Shown: positions 39,012 through 49,833, numbered from the stretch's first letter. The stretch: 64,000 bases of DNA from Vibrio navarrensis (GCF_015767675.1 NZ_CP065217.1:2108001-2172000), one strand, 5' to 3'. Program-made: numbers and translations. The notes: generated from the sequence alone by a model not told the origin.

Positions 39012-39848
39012 ATGAGTAATGTCATGTCAAAGCAAATCACCGGCACGCTGGATAAACTGCGTGCGACCCTCGACGGCGTTGTGTCCTACCGCCTCCCGGT
39101 CGGAGAGGAAGAAATTGAACTCAACCGCCTGATTGGCCAACCTATTCGCCTCACTTATACCGGCAATATTTTTTGTAGTTCATGCGGCAAAAAAACCAAG
39201 AAAAGCTACGCACAAGGCCACTGCTATGTCTGTATGAGCAAACTGGCCAGTTGCGATATGTGCATTATGAAGCCAGAAACCTGCCATTACGCGGCGGGCA
39301 CTTGTCGCGAGCCTGAGTGGGCACAGAGTCACTGCATGGTGGATCATTTCGTTTATCTTTCTAACACCTCCAGCCTCAAAGTGGGCATCACACGTCATAC
39401 GCAAATTCCGACCCGCTGGATTGACCAAGGGGCGACGCAAGGCTTGCCAATATTGAAGGTAAAAACTCGTCATATTTCCGGTTTGCTTGAAGTGGAACTG
39501 GCGAAGCACATCGCCGATAAAACCAACTGGCGTGCCCTTCTTAAAGGTGATGGCCAACCACTCGATCTCGCCGAGCAAGCCAACGTATTGTTGCCGTTGC
39601 TGGAAGAGAAAATCGCTCAGGTAAAAGCCGAGTTTGGTGAAGAGAGCGTTGAAGTCGTGCATGACAGCTTGACCTCTCTGGCGTATCCGGTTGAGCACTA
39701 CCCAACCAAGATCACATCGCACAACTTTGATAAAGAGCCACAAGTGAGCGGCATTTTGCAGGGAATTAAAGGGCAATACCTGATTTTAGATACTGGCGTT
39801 ATCAATATTCGCAAGTTCACATCTTACGAAGTGGAATTCGAAGGCTAG
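39012..39848 (+). CDS. DUF2797 family protein with cysteine-rich N-terminus
   Basis: A 278-residue protein. Residues 55-105 hold ten cysteines in pairs (CSSC, CYVC, CDMC and others), likely zinc-binding. After that, 'HFVYLSNTSSLKVGITR' with 'RWIDQGATQGLPI' resembles the GIY-YIG nuclease core (Tyr, Gly-Ile, Arg). I recall the family as DUF2797; its function is unknown. The start is the first of two close ATGs (39012, 39024); neither has a strong ribosome site. Confidence 0.75.
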   Translation: MSNVMSKQITGTLDKLRATLDGVVSYRLPVGEEEIELNRLIGQPIRLTYTGNIFCSSCGKKTKKSYAQGHCYVCMSKLASCDMCIMKPETCHYAAGTCREPEWAQSHCMVDHFVYLSNTSSLKVGITRHTQIPTRWIDQGATQGLPILKVKTRHISGLLEVELAKHIADKTNWRALLKGDGQPLDLAEQANVLLPLLEEKIAQVKAEFGEESVEVVHDSLTSLAYPVEHYPTKITSHNFDKEPQVSGILQGIKGQYLILDTGVINIRKFTSYEVEFEG

Positions 39849-39920
39849 AGATCGCCTAAACTATATTCGCCTCAATGATAGAAAGAGCCCGCACTTAGCG
39901 GGCTCTGAGTTCTCATGTAA

Positions 39921-40204
39921 CTAGGGTCTGTTGACCTTTTGAGATGATTTTTGCAGCAGTTTGTGGGTTCTTTGTGCAAGGCAGAGGCTTTGAATTGTAG
40001 GGGCCTACATGATAAGCCGATAACGCAGCAAAAAGGAGCCACAAACGCTGCCCGAAGGGTTCGAGCTAGGCGCCCCCGCAAAAAGCGTTTTACTCTTTGT
40101 TGAGAGGTGTTTTGCTTAGAATGACTAGGCTACAAACCTCTCGCCGCGATTAAAACGCTTTTATCTCGAACAAAATTTAACCGCAAAAGGTCAACAGACC
40201 CTAG
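39921..40204. mobile_element. 284-bp element with 21-bp terminal inverted repeats (MITE-like)
   Basis: The left end CTAGGGTCTGTTGACCTTTTG (39921-39941) is exactly the reverse complement of the right end (40184-40204). The outer CTAG may be a 4-bp target duplication. Inside lie further inverted repeats: AAAAGCGTTTTA near 40081 against TAAAACGCTTTT near 40150, and GAGAGGT near 40104 against ACCTCTC near 40135. No transposase frame is present. It fills the gap between two convergent genes. This is the layout of a non-autonomous transposable element moved by a relative elsewhere. Confidence 0.85.
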
Positions 40205-40209
40205 AGTGA

Positions 40210-41445
40210 CTACTGATCGAGAATACTTTCCAACACGTTAAACAGCAGATCGATCTCTTCAACGGTGTTGTAGTGCATACAACCAATGCGGATCACGCCA
40301 CCGCTCTCTTCTAAACCAAGCTGACGAACCAAACCCAATGCGTAGAAGTGGCCATTCCACACACAAATGTTGTGCTCACCCAAGGTCTTGGCGATAAAAC
40401 CCGGTGGATATTGCGCAAAACGCACTGCAAACGTCGGAGTACGTTTGTCGCTTGCACTGTCGTTGATGCCGTATAAGGTCGCGCCATCTAACGCACTTAA
40501 ACGCTGTAAAAAGTGCTGGCTGAGGCGCTCTTCATGCAGATTGTATTGCGCGTAACTCTGCACTAAACGCTGGCGCAACGGCAGATGCGGCTCGCCAAAC
40601 TGCGCCAGATACTCCACCGACGCCGTCACACCCGCCAAGCCTTCAAAACTCTGGGTGCCCGTTTCAAAACGGCCAGGGCCAACATTGGTGGCAGGTTCCA
40701 CTTTGTAAGGTTGTAGTGATTGCAGCCAAGGCTCTGCCACAAACGCGATGCCAACGTGCGGGCCGAAGAATTTATACGCCGAGCAAGCAAGGAAATCACA
40801 GCCAAGTGCCTGCACATCGACCAAGTGGTGTGGCAGATAATGCACCGCATCCACGTAAACCTGCGCGCCCACCGAATGTGCTAACTCAACCACCCGCTCG
40901 ACATCCACAATCGAACCCGTAGTATTTGAGGCATAAGTAACTGCCACCAAACGCGTTTTCTCATTGAGCAATTGCTCAAGATGCGCCATGTCGAGCGTGC
41001 AGTCTGACTCGTTGACTCGCACTTGATGCACAATGGCCCCTTTGTCTTGCGCCGCTTGCTGCCAGCTCGATACGTTGGAGTAGTGATCCAAGGCGGTGAC
41101 AATCACTTCGTCGCCCGCCTGCCAATCACGGCTGATGGCACGGCTCAATTGGAAAGTCAGCGAAGTCATGTTCGCGCCAAACACAATGTTGTCGGCACTG
41201 GGGGCATTGAGCAATGCTTGCGCGGATTGGCGCGCCTGCGCCATCACATCCACCGTGATCTGGCTAGAAAAATAGTGCCCGCCTAAGTTGGAGTTGTAAT
41301 GACCCAGATAACCAATCATCGCATCCAGCACCGATTGCGGCACTTGAGAGCCGCCCGGACCATCAAAGAAGGTCACCGGTTTATCATTGTGGTACTGATG
41401 CAGCGCGGAAAACTGTCCGCGAACTTGCTCAAGATTGAAGTTCAT
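40210..41445 (-). CDS. cysteine desulfurase-like PLP enzyme
   Basis: A 411-residue class V aminotransferase-fold protein. The PLP lysine is in 'CSAYKFFGPHVG', the cofactor aspartate and histidine in 'VDAVHYLPHH', and 'FDGPGGSQVP' opens the protein. It belongs to the SufS-like 'cysteine desulfurase-like' group, not the IscS housekeeping type. It overlaps the end of the upstream dioxygenase gene by 17 bases, so the two are one transcript. The substrate is unknown; C-S or amino-group chemistry on an amino acid is likely. Confidence 0.82.
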   Translation of the reverse strand: MNFNLEQVRGQFSALHQYHNDKPVTFFDGPGGSQVPQSVLDAMIGYLGHYNSNLGGHYFSSQITVDVMAQARQSAQALLNAPSADNIVFGANMTSLTFQLSRAISRDWQAGDEVIVTALDHYSNVSSWQQAAQDKGAIVHQVRVNESDCTLDMAHLEQLLNEKTRLVAVTYASNTTGSIVDVERVVELAHSVGAQVYVDAVHYLPHHLVDVQALGCDFLACSAYKFFGPHVGIAFVAEPWLQSLQPYKVEPATNVGPGRFETGTQSFEGLAGVTASVEYLAQFGEPHLPLRQRLVQSYAQYNLHEERLSQHFLQRLSALDGATLYGINDSASDKRTPTFAVRFAQYPPGFIAKTLGEHNICVWNGHFYALGLVRQLGLEESGGVIRIGCMHYNTVEEIDLLFNVLESILDQ

Positions 41446-42088
41446 GTGCAGCCCCTTTGGCAGTCAACACAAACACGTCCATATACCCTTCATGCGCGTT
41501 TTCCAGAGCGCGGATCGGTTTGGCGTTGTGCCACAACTTGCTGTCTGCCAGCATAGCCACTTCGCCATTTTCTAGCACTTTTCTAAAGAAAGGCTCGGCG
41601 TGGAAGTCGCTATACAGCAGAATATCACCGCCTTCGATGTTATTGCGGCCGATGCCGACAATAGCGATGTGATCAAAACCGTCTTGGTGCACCCCTTCTG
41701 GCGCCACTTCGGTTTGGTCGTAAATGGCGGTGATACGGATCTGATGGATTTCAATTTCCTGCCCATCGCGCAGATTATTTTTATGGGCAAAGAGCTGACA
41801 CATTTCGCAAAAACCTTCACTGTGTAAAGTGTGCGACTCGATCGGCTCGAACTGCCGGGTCACATCGCCTTGAAAACGATTGATATCCGAACTCTGCACA
41901 AAGTTACTCTTCTGCAAATCGATCAACTTTCCTTGCTTCATCTGCACGACAGAATAGCGACGCAGACGGTACTTTCCATCGGCATGTTCCGTATGCGGCA
42001 AGGTCGCGAACGAGGGAGAGAGTTGTTCGATCGCTTGGCGGCTCAGTTGGGTTAAATGTAAAGTGTTCTCGTGCGAATGTAGCATCAT
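41429..42088 (-). CDS. 2-oxoglutarate/Fe(II) dioxygenase, PF10014-like
   Basis: A 219-residue enzyme. The iron site is 'GVHQDGFDHIAIVGIGR' (His-x-Asp), with the distal His likely in 'SKLWHNAKPI', and the following Arg ('AKPIRALE') would hold 2-oxoglutarate. Relatives hydroxylate free amino acids such as isoleucine or methionine. Two adjacent ATGs (42088 and 42085) follow AAAGGAG; the second has the better spacing. It is the first gene of the pair with the desulfurase-like enzyme. Confidence 0.8.
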   Translation of the reverse strand: MMLHSHENTLHLTQLSRQAIEQLSPSFATLPHTEHADGKYRLRRYSVVQMKQGKLIDLQKSNFVQSSDINRFQGDVTRQFEPIESHTLHSEGFCEMCQLFAHKNNLRDGQEIEIHQIRITAIYDQTEVAPEGVHQDGFDHIAIVGIGRNNIEGGDILLYSDFHAEPFFRKVLENGEVAMLADSKLWHNAKPIRALENAHEGYMDVFVLTAKGAAHELQS

Positions 42089-43481
<1,393 letters not shown>

Positions 43482-43508
43482 CTTTTCACATTTGTGTCAT
43501 AACCTTAA

Positions 43509-43540
43509 GGCCCGGCAGTGTTCCTGCCGGGCTTTCTTTT
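43509..43540 (+). terminator. terminator after trxB
   Basis: A 9-bp stem, GCCCGGCAG/CTGCCGGGC, then TTTCTTTT. Confidence 0.85.
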
Positions 43541-43588
43541 GTATACTTAGCTCCCTCGAAATAAAACAATTCTCATTAAGCCTTCACA

Positions 43589-45376
43589 ATGGATAAAAAG
43601 AAACAACGCAGCTTGAACAAATGGCTCAAGCAGCAGAGTAAACTGGCCAAGCGCTGGTTGATGATTGCTGTTGGCCTAGGCGTATTGTCGAGCGTGTTTT
43701 TGTTGGCCCAAGCCGCTTTGCTCGCCACCATTCTTCATCAGCTCATCATAGAGCAAGTCGATAAGTCGCAACTGCTGCCGCAATTTCTCGGCCTAGTGGC
43801 ACTCATCGCACTGCGAGCTCTCTGCTCGTGGGGACGCGAGATCGCGGGTTACCGTTGTGGTGAACAGATCCGCGTTTACATTCGCCAACTGATCCTCGAC
43901 AAACTGCGCGAGCTTGGCCCCGCATACATCAAGGGTAAACCTGCTGGCGCGTGGGCGACCTTAGTGCTTGAGCAAGTCGACAACATGCAGGATTTCTTCG
44001 CCCGCTATTTGCCGCAAATGTCACTGGCGGTGCTGGTGCCTTTCGTCATTTTGGCGGTGGTGTTTCCGGTCAACTGGGCCGCAGGGTTGATCTTTTTGAT
44101 CACCGCGCCATTGGTGCCGCTCTTTATGGCCATGGTGGGGATGAAAGCCGCCGACGCCAGTCGCAAAAACTTCAAAGCGCTGCAACGTCTCTCGGGCCAT
44201 TTTTATGATCGTTTGCAAGCAATGACCACGATCCGCCTTTTTGACCGTACCCAAGCGGAAACGGAAATCATGCGCGGCGCGTCGGAAGTGTTTCGCAGCC
44301 GCACCATGGATGTGTTGCGTATCGCTTTCCTCTCTTCGGCGGTGCTGGAGTTTTTCACCTCCATCTCTATCGCTTTGACTGCGGTCTACTTTGGTTTTGC
44401 CTTTATTGGCGAACTCAACTTTGGTGATTACGGCGCTGGAGTCACACTGTTCTCCGGGTTGTTTATCCTTATTCTCGCTCCTGAGTTCTATCAACCACTG
44501 CGCGATCTCGGTACCTTCTATCACGCCAAACAGCAAGCAGTTGGCGCGGCTGAGAGCATCGTTGACTTTCTCGAAACCGAAGCGAGCAGTGTGCGCTCTG
44601 GGGACAAAAGCTTTGACCATTGCCAAGCGATTGAGATCGTCGCTCGCGATCTAGAGGTGTTTTCACCACAAGGAGAGCGCTTAGTTGGCCCAATCAGCTT
44701 TGCCATCAACGCCAACCAAACGACAGCGCTAGTAGGCCCAAGTGGCGCTGGCAAAACCAGCTTAATCAATGCGATTCTGGGCTTTTTACCGTATCAAGGC
44801 TCACTGACCATCAACAGTATTGAGCGCAGCGAGCTCGATTTAGCCAAGTGGCGCAAACAGATCAGTTGGGTTGGACAAAATCCGCTGCTACTGCACGGCT
44901 CGATTCGCGACAACATCACGCTCGGCAAAGAGCAAGTAAGCGAAACCCAACTGCGCACCGCACTGGAACAATCGTTCTCAGCTGAGTTTGTTGACCAGCA
45001 CGGATTGGATTACCTCATCACCGACCGTTCCGGTGGTCTTTCTGTTGGACAAGCTCAGCGGTTGGCACTGGCTCGAGCGATGGTGCAAAACGGTGGTTTC
45101 TGGCTTTTAGACGAACCAACAGCCAGCTTAGATGCACGCAGTGAACGGCTAGTGATGCAAGGCCTTGCCAGTCAAATTCAAGGGAAAACCACCTTGATGG
45201 TGACGCACCAATTGACACCCTTACAGCACGTCGAGCAGATCCTGGTGATGCAAAACGGCCAACTGGTTCAGTCCGGCGGTTATCATGAGCTCGCAGAGCA
45301 AGCGGGCTTATTCAAACAGATGCTTAACGCCAATCAAGCACTTCATCAAACCAACAAGGGGAATCTTGATGCGTGA
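43589..45376 (+). CDS. cydD: heterodimeric ABC exporter subunit CydD
   Basis: A 595-residue ABC exporter half. Six membrane segments lie in residues 20-310. The nucleotide domain has Walker A 'GPSGAGKTS', the signature 'LSVGQAQRLALARAM' and Walker B 'FWLLDEPTASLD'. With CydC it exports glutathione and cysteine, or handles heme, and is needed to assemble cytochrome bd oxidase. Its stop overlaps the cydC start by 8 bases. Confidence 0.96.
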   Translation: MDKKKQRSLNKWLKQQSKLAKRWLMIAVGLGVLSSVFLLAQAALLATILHQLIIEQVDKSQLLPQFLGLVALIALRALCSWGREIAGYRCGEQIRVYIRQLILDKLRELGPAYIKGKPAGAWATLVLEQVDNMQDFFARYLPQMSLAVLVPFVILAVVFPVNWAAGLIFLITAPLVPLFMAMVGMKAADASRKNFKALQRLSGHFYDRLQAMTTIRLFDRTQAETEIMRGASEVFRSRTMDVLRIAFLSSAVLEFFTSISIALTAVYFGFAFIGELNFGDYGAGVTLFSGLFILILAPEFYQPLRDLGTFYHAKQQAVGAAESIVDFLETEASSVRSGDKSFDHCQAIEIVARDLEVFSPQGERLVGPISFAINANQTTALVGPSGAGKTSLINAILGFLPYQGSLTINSIERSELDLAKWRKQISWVGQNPLLLHGSIRDNITLGKEQVSETQLRTALEQSFSAEFVDQHGLDYLITDRSGGLSVGQAQRLALARAMVQNGGFWLLDEPTASLDARSERLVMQGLASQIQGKTTLMVTHQLTPLQHVEQILVMQNGQLVQSGGYHELAEQAGLFKQMLNANQALHQTNKGNLDA

Positions 45377-47090
45377 TTTAGTTCCCTACCTAAAACTGTA
45401 TAAAAAACATTGGTTCGGCCTCTCGCTCGGGATGTTGCTGGCCTTTTTGACCCTGTGCGCCTCCATCGGCCTGTTAACGCTTTCTGGTTGGTTTTTATCC
45501 GCCGCAGGCATTGCCGGGCTGACCATCGCACGGGAAACATTCAACTACATGTTGCCCGGTGCGTTTGTACGCGGCTTTGCCATGGGTCGCACTGCTGGGC
45601 GTTGGGGCGAGCGCGTTGTTAGCCACAATGCTACCTTTAAGCTTTTGACTGACTTGAGAATTTTCTTTTTCTCCAAGCTGGCACCGCTTATCCCCGGCCG
45701 CGTATCTAACCTGCGTGACGCCGATCTGCTCAACCGCTTGGTGGCCGATATCGATGCGATGGATCACGTCTATCTGCGCCTTATCAGCCCTATGGTGGTC
45801 GGTACGCTGGGCATTGCTGGCCTCACTGCGGTGCTGTGCTGGTTTGATATGACACTCGGCCTCACACTAGGGGCCATTTTGCTGGCGCTACTGCTCTGCT
45901 GGCCAGTGCTGTTTTACAAGCTGGGCAAACGCAACGGCGCAGAACTTACCCAACATCGCGCGCAATTGCGTATCGCCGCGCTTGACTGGTTACAAGGTTA
46001 CAGCGAGCTAACACTGTTTGGCGCAGAAACGCGTTATCACGACGCCATTGGCGAGGCACAGCAACGCTTGATGCGTAATCAGTACTTCAATGCCCATTTT
46101 TCTGGGTTGGCTCAAGCGCTTTTGATGCTGGCCAACGGCTGGACATTAGTACTGATGCTTTGGTTAGCCGCCGATGGAGTTGGGGGTAATCCACCTGATC
46201 CAATGATCGCTTTAGTCGCCTTTGCCACCATGGCGAGCGTTGAACTGCTGATGCCGATTGCGGGCGCATTCCAACACCTTGGCCAGACGCTTTCATCCGC
46301 GCGCAGGCTCAACGAAGTGATCTTGTCAGAACCGGAAGTACGCTTCCCTGCCGAACCGGTGGCGCACAGCGGCGAATTCTCGATTGCCTACAACAATGTC
46401 TCATTCCACTACCCAGACAGCGAAAAACTGGCGCTGCAAAACGTCAATCTGTCTATCCCTGCGGGTTCAAGAATTGCGATTGTTGGGCAAACGGGCTCGG
46501 GCAAATCGACGCTTCTTCAGCTTCTCAATCGCTATTGGGATGTGCAGAGCGGTTCGATTGAAATCGCTGGTCAGCCGTTAATGCAATGGAATGAAAGCCA
46601 GCTTCGTCAAGCCTTGAGCGTCGTGAGTCAGCGGGTTGACATTTTAAATGGTAGCTTGCGTGATAACCTCTTGATGGCCTCTCCGGATGCCAGTGACGAG
46701 ACCATCAGCCAAGTACTAAATAAAGTGGGACTTGACAACCTACTCGAGCACGACGGCTTAAATGCGTGGCTCGGAGACGGTGGTCGCCAGCTTTCCGGTG
46801 GTGAGAAGCGCCGTATTGGCATCGCTCGCGCCTTGCTGCACGATGCGCCGATCTTACTGCTCGACGAACCAACGGAAGGCTTGGATAAGCAAACCGAGCA
46901 GCAGATCATGCAGTTGTTCGCCAGCCATTTTGCTGGCAAAACCGTCGTTTTCATTACGCACCGTTTAGTCAACTTAGACCAGATGGACAGCATCTGTTTG
47001 ATTGAACAGGGCGAAGTGGTAGAACACGGTAGCCATCGTGAGTTACTGGCCAAGCAAGGCCGCTACTATCAACTGGCGCAATCTCTTTAA
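45369..47090 (+). CDS. cydC: heterodimeric ABC exporter subunit CydC
   Basis: A 573-residue partner of CydD. The start 'MRDLVPYLKLYKKHWFGL' lies at 45369 behind AAGGGGAATC and overlaps the cydD stop; a longer open frame upstream is unconserved. Walker A is 'GQTGSGKST', the signature 'LSGGEKRRIGIARALL', Walker B 'ILLLDEPTEGLD'. The C-terminus ends 'GSHRELLAKQGRYYQLAQSL', and a terminator follows at once. Confidence 0.96.
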   Translation: MRDLVPYLKLYKKHWFGLSLGMLLAFLTLCASIGLLTLSGWFLSAAGIAGLTIARETFNYMLPGAFVRGFAMGRTAGRWGERVVSHNATFKLLTDLRIFFFSKLAPLIPGRVSNLRDADLLNRLVADIDAMDHVYLRLISPMVVGTLGIAGLTAVLCWFDMTLGLTLGAILLALLLCWPVLFYKLGKRNGAELTQHRAQLRIAALDWLQGYSELTLFGAETRYHDAIGEAQQRLMRNQYFNAHFSGLAQALLMLANGWTLVLMLWLAADGVGGNPPDPMIALVAFATMASVELLMPIAGAFQHLGQTLSSARRLNEVILSEPEVRFPAEPVAHSGEFSIAYNNVSFHYPDSEKLALQNVNLSIPAGSRIAIVGQTGSGKSTLLQLLNRYWDVQSGSIEIAGQPLMQWNESQLRQALSVVSQRVDILNGSLRDNLLMASPDASDETISQVLNKVGLDNLLEHDGLNAWLGDGGRQLSGGEKRRIGIARALLHDAPILLLDEPTEGLDKQTEQQIMQLFASHFAGKTVVFITHRLVNLDQMDSICLIEQGEVVEHGSHRELLAKQGRYYQLAQSL

Positions 47091-47102
47091 AGGTCAACAA
47101 AT

Positions 47103-47128
47103 AACCCGGGCAAGCCCGGGTTATTTTT
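47103..47128 (+). terminator. terminator after cydC
   Basis: Stem AACCCGGGC/GCCCGGGTT with a 2-base loop, then ATTTTTAT. Confidence 0.85.
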
Positions 47129-47155
47129 ATCCGCAGTTTTCTCTCAGCGCAGGCG

Positions 47156-47245
47156 ATGAATGCTCATCACGAGCTACTCGCCAAACAAGGCATTTATGCC
47201 CATCTCTGGGCGCACCAAACGGGCGGGTTCCTCGGCGAGAAATAG
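47156..47245 (+). pseudogene. C-terminal scrap of another ABC exporter gene
   Basis: 29 codons read [18 protein letters not shown] and continue [11 protein letters not shown] to a TAG. '[20 protein letters not shown]' is the tail of Atm1/MsbA-like ABC exporters and is related in its first part to the cydC tail just upstream ('HRELLAKQG'), but the ending is that of a different subfamily. There is no ribosome site and no upstream domain. It looks like the leftover end of a deleted or recombined exporter gene. Confidence 0.65.
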
Positions 47246-47292
47246 CGTCTACGCCGTTTTTAAACCACGCGTCGTGTTTTAAATACCGAGCA

Positions 47293-47317
47293 TAAAAAAG
47301 CGCCTTTCGGCGCTTTT
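47293..47317 (-). terminator. terminator after serC
   Basis: On the minus strand AAAAGCGCC/GGCGCTTTT forms the stem and runs into TTTTTTATG. Confidence 0.85.
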
Positions 47318-47347
47318 CCTTTCAAAATCAAGCAATAGAGAAACCGG

Positions 47348-48442
47348 TTAAGCGTTTTCTTGTTCGAATTTGCGCATAAAATCCACCAGCGCTTGCACGC
47401 CTTCAAGTGGCATGGCGTTGTAAATGGAAGCGCGCATACCACCCGCAACACGGTGACCTTTAAGCGATTTAAGGCCAACGGCATCGGCTTGCTTGAGGAA
47501 CAAGGCGTCTATCTCTGGCTTCACCATCTGGAACGGCACGTTCATCAACGAGCGGTTTTGCGGATGAATGTTGTTGATGTAGAAATCCGATTGATCGATG
47601 TAGTTATACAGCAGTGCCGCTTTCTCACGGTTGATCTGCTCAATCGCTTTCACGCCACCCTGCGCTTTAAGCCACTTAAACACTAAACCAGATAAGTACC
47701 ATGCAAAGGTCGGCGGTGTATTGAACATCGAATCCTGCTCTGCCAGCGTTTTGTAATCCAAAACACTTGGCAATACCTGTTTCGCCAAACCAAGTAGATC
47801 ATCACGGACGATGGCAATCGCGATACCAGATGGGCCGATATTTTTCTGCGCACCAGCGTAAATCACCCCATATTGGGAAACATCGATTTCACGAGACAAA
47901 ATGGTGGAAGACATGTCCGCCACAATCGGTTTATCGGTAACAGGCAGATCATTGATTTCAATGCCATCGATGGTTTCATTCGGGCAAAAATGCACATAAG
48001 CAGCGTCTGGATGAATTTTCCACTGCAAAGCAGGCAATACCGCGACTTTGCCATCAATGCTGGTTTTGGCATCGAACACATCCGGCTCACAATATTTCTT
48101 CGCTTCTTCTACGGCACTCTGCGCCCAGTAGCCAGCGTCGATATAAGTGGCGGTTTGCGCGTCACCCAGCAAATTGAGTGGCACCGCAGCAAATTGTGCT
48201 CGCGCGCCACCCTGACAGAAAAGCACTTTGTAGTTATCTGGGATGTTGAGCAAATCGCGAAGATCTCGCTCGGACTGTTCCGCCACCGCGACAAATTCTT
48301 TACTGCGATGGCTGATTTCCATCACCGACGTGCCTAGCCCTTGCCAGTCAAGTAGTTCTTGCTGCGCTTGCTGCATAACCGGTTTTGGTAGTGCTGCGGG
48401 ACCAGCACTAAAGTTAAATACGATATCCGTATTTTGTTCCAT
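47348..48442 (-). CDS. serC: phosphoserine aminotransferase
   Basis: A 364-residue PLP enzyme of serine and pyridoxine synthesis. It begins '[13 protein letters not shown]', a family hallmark. The PLP lysine is in '[12 protein letters not shown]' and the substrate arginines in 'GGARAQF' and the C-terminal '[12 protein letters not shown]'. I chose the ATG at 48440-48442; the longer frame has 15 extra unconserved residues. Confidence 0.97.
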   Translation of the reverse strand: MEQNTDIVFNFSAGPAALPKPVMQQAQQELLDWQGLGTSVMEISHRSKEFVAVAEQSERDLRDLLNIPDNYKVLFCQGGARAQFAAVPLNLLGDAQTATYIDAGYWAQSAVEEAKKYCEPDVFDAKTSIDGKVAVLPALQWKIHPDAAYVHFCPNETIDGIEINDLPVTDKPIVADMSSTILSREIDVSQYGVIYAGAQKNIGPSGIAIAIVRDDLLGLAKQVLPSVLDYKTLAEQDSMFNTPPTFAWYLSGLVFKWLKAQGGVKAIEQINREKAALLYNYIDQSDFYINNIHPQNRSLMNVPFQMVKPEIDALFLKQADAVGLKSLKGHRVAGGMRASIYNAMPLEGVQALVDFMRKFEQENA

Positions 48443-48518
48443 GACGCTCTTTGCTCCTGCTCGATGATATAAAGAAAAACTGCTCAAGTAATAGCATGTT
48501 TTTCTTTGACGAAAAACA

Positions 48519-48549
48519 ACAAAAGAGGTCTTACGACCTCTTTTTTTCT
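48519..48549 (-). terminator. terminator after DUF945 gene
   Basis: On the minus strand AGAGGTC/GACCTCT forms the stem followed by TTTGTTGTTTTTC. It separates the DUF945 gene from serC. Confidence 0.75.
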
Positions 48550-48570
48550 TTAAAGCAGATTAATTGGCAA

Positions 48571-49833
48571 TTACTGCATCATCGCGGGCATCAACAAAGA
48601 GAACAGCGGGAACGCCTGGCCATTTTCAAACACCAATTTGCCCTCTTTAATATCGGCCTTTAATTGGTAACCACCTTCAATTTGTTCAAGAAGCTCCATC
48701 ACCAATAATTCATCGACACCCTCTTGGATGAATGGGTATTGCGTGACAAGTTCATTGGAGAAATAGGTGTGCACATCCCCTTGCATTGCCGTGATGATTT
48801 TCATCGGATCCTGAGTGATTTTATCTGTTCCTTGAGGAATCTGCAGATGCCATTGATTTTCAAACTTGCCCTCTCCCAACGTCATAGAGAGATTATCGAT
48901 CGCGATGGCGAAGCCTTTGTCAAACAAGGTGTCGATGTGCGGCAAGATTTTGCCAAGATCTTCTTCTGTAAGTACTGGGGAATTTTGATAAATCGCCATC
49001 ACTTGATTAAAAGCCTGACGATCAAGGTTTTTCAATGAGAAATCAATATTCAGATTTTGCGCTTCATTACCGTCGGACATCAGCAATTTGTTGGTTTTGA
49101 AGCTGAGCTGGCTTTCCAATCGCTCGCCCTTGGCATCTAGCTGAGTGTTGCCAAGATAGCGACTTTGATACAAGCCAAATATCGGTTGTGCATCCACATC
49201 ACTGAGCTGCAACTCACCCACTTGAATATCTTGTTTACCCAGCCAGTAGCCGCTTTGTCGCTTTCCTTGCCCTGTCCCTTTGAGATTAGACAAATGCAAC
49301 TCTTCACCCGATTCAAAATCCACCTGAATCGACGGCACATCAAACTCGAAATTGAGATCGCCAAGCACCGTTGCTCTGCCACTGACACTCATCGGCGCGG
49401 TAGACACTGAAACGCCCTCCACCTCGCTCTGCACGTTCCAGCTGTCCATCGCGATAGTAAAATCGGTATTACCATTAAGCTGAGTCGTGGAGGAAATCGT
49501 CAACGGTAACGTTTCTATACCCAGTAGCAATGATTGCGCATCCAGCGAGGTCAAACCGTGGGTAAGGTCAGAGCGCATCTCAAACTCCACCGGTAAACCG
49601 TCAGCTTCAAATTGCTCCGCAATCACTGGATCGATGATGGTATAGCGAGTGGTGACAACGGATGAGAGGTAACCGCGCTCATAGCTGATAATTTCCGCTT
49701 TCAGCGATTGGCTGTCGAGCTTGGCAATGCCATCTTCAATGATCGATTGGCCAATTTGACCGACCGCTAGAGGCCAGCACACCGCCAGAGAGACCGCGCC
49801 ACCAAGAGCAGCCCATTTTTTTAACGTGTTCAT
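48571..49833 (-). CDS. DUF945 (YdgA-like) envelope protein
   Basis: A 420-residue protein with an N-terminal membrane or signal segment ('ALGGAVSLAVCWPLAVG') and a long beta-rich periplasmic part, as in E. coli YdgA. The family's function is poorly known. The N-terminus 'KAEIISYERGYLSSVVTT' is family-like. It is a single-gene unit. Confidence 0.82.
   Translation of the reverse strand: MNTLKKWAALGGAVSLAVCWPLAVGQIGQSIIEDGIAKLDSQSLKAEIISYERGYLSSVVTTRYTIIDPVIAEQFEADGLPVEFEMRSDLTHGLTSLDAQSLLLGIETLPLTISSTTQLNGNTDFTIAMDSWNVQSEVEGVSVSTAPMSVSGRATVLGDLNFEFDVPSIQVDFESGEELHLSNLKGTGQGKRQSGYWLGKQDIQVGELQLSDVDAQPIFGLYQSRYLGNTQLDAKGERLESQLSFKTNKLLMSDGNEAQNLNIDFSLKNLDRQAFNQVMAIYQNSPVLTEEDLGKILPHIDTLFDKGFAIAIDNLSMTLGEGKFENQWHLQIPQGTDKITQDPMKIITAMQGDVHTYFSNELVTQYPFIQEGVDELLVMELLEQIEGGYQLKADIKEGKLVFENGQAFPLFSLLMPAMMQ

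Noticed and set aside
39872..40081. 69-codon minus-strand frame in the 39.9 kb element
   Set aside because: Lies across the terminal inverted repeat, not protein-like and without ribosome site; not a transposase.
44021..44626. 201-codon minus-strand frame inside cydD
   Set aside because: Antisense shadow of cydD; His/Arg-rich translation typical of reversed GC-rich coding sequence.
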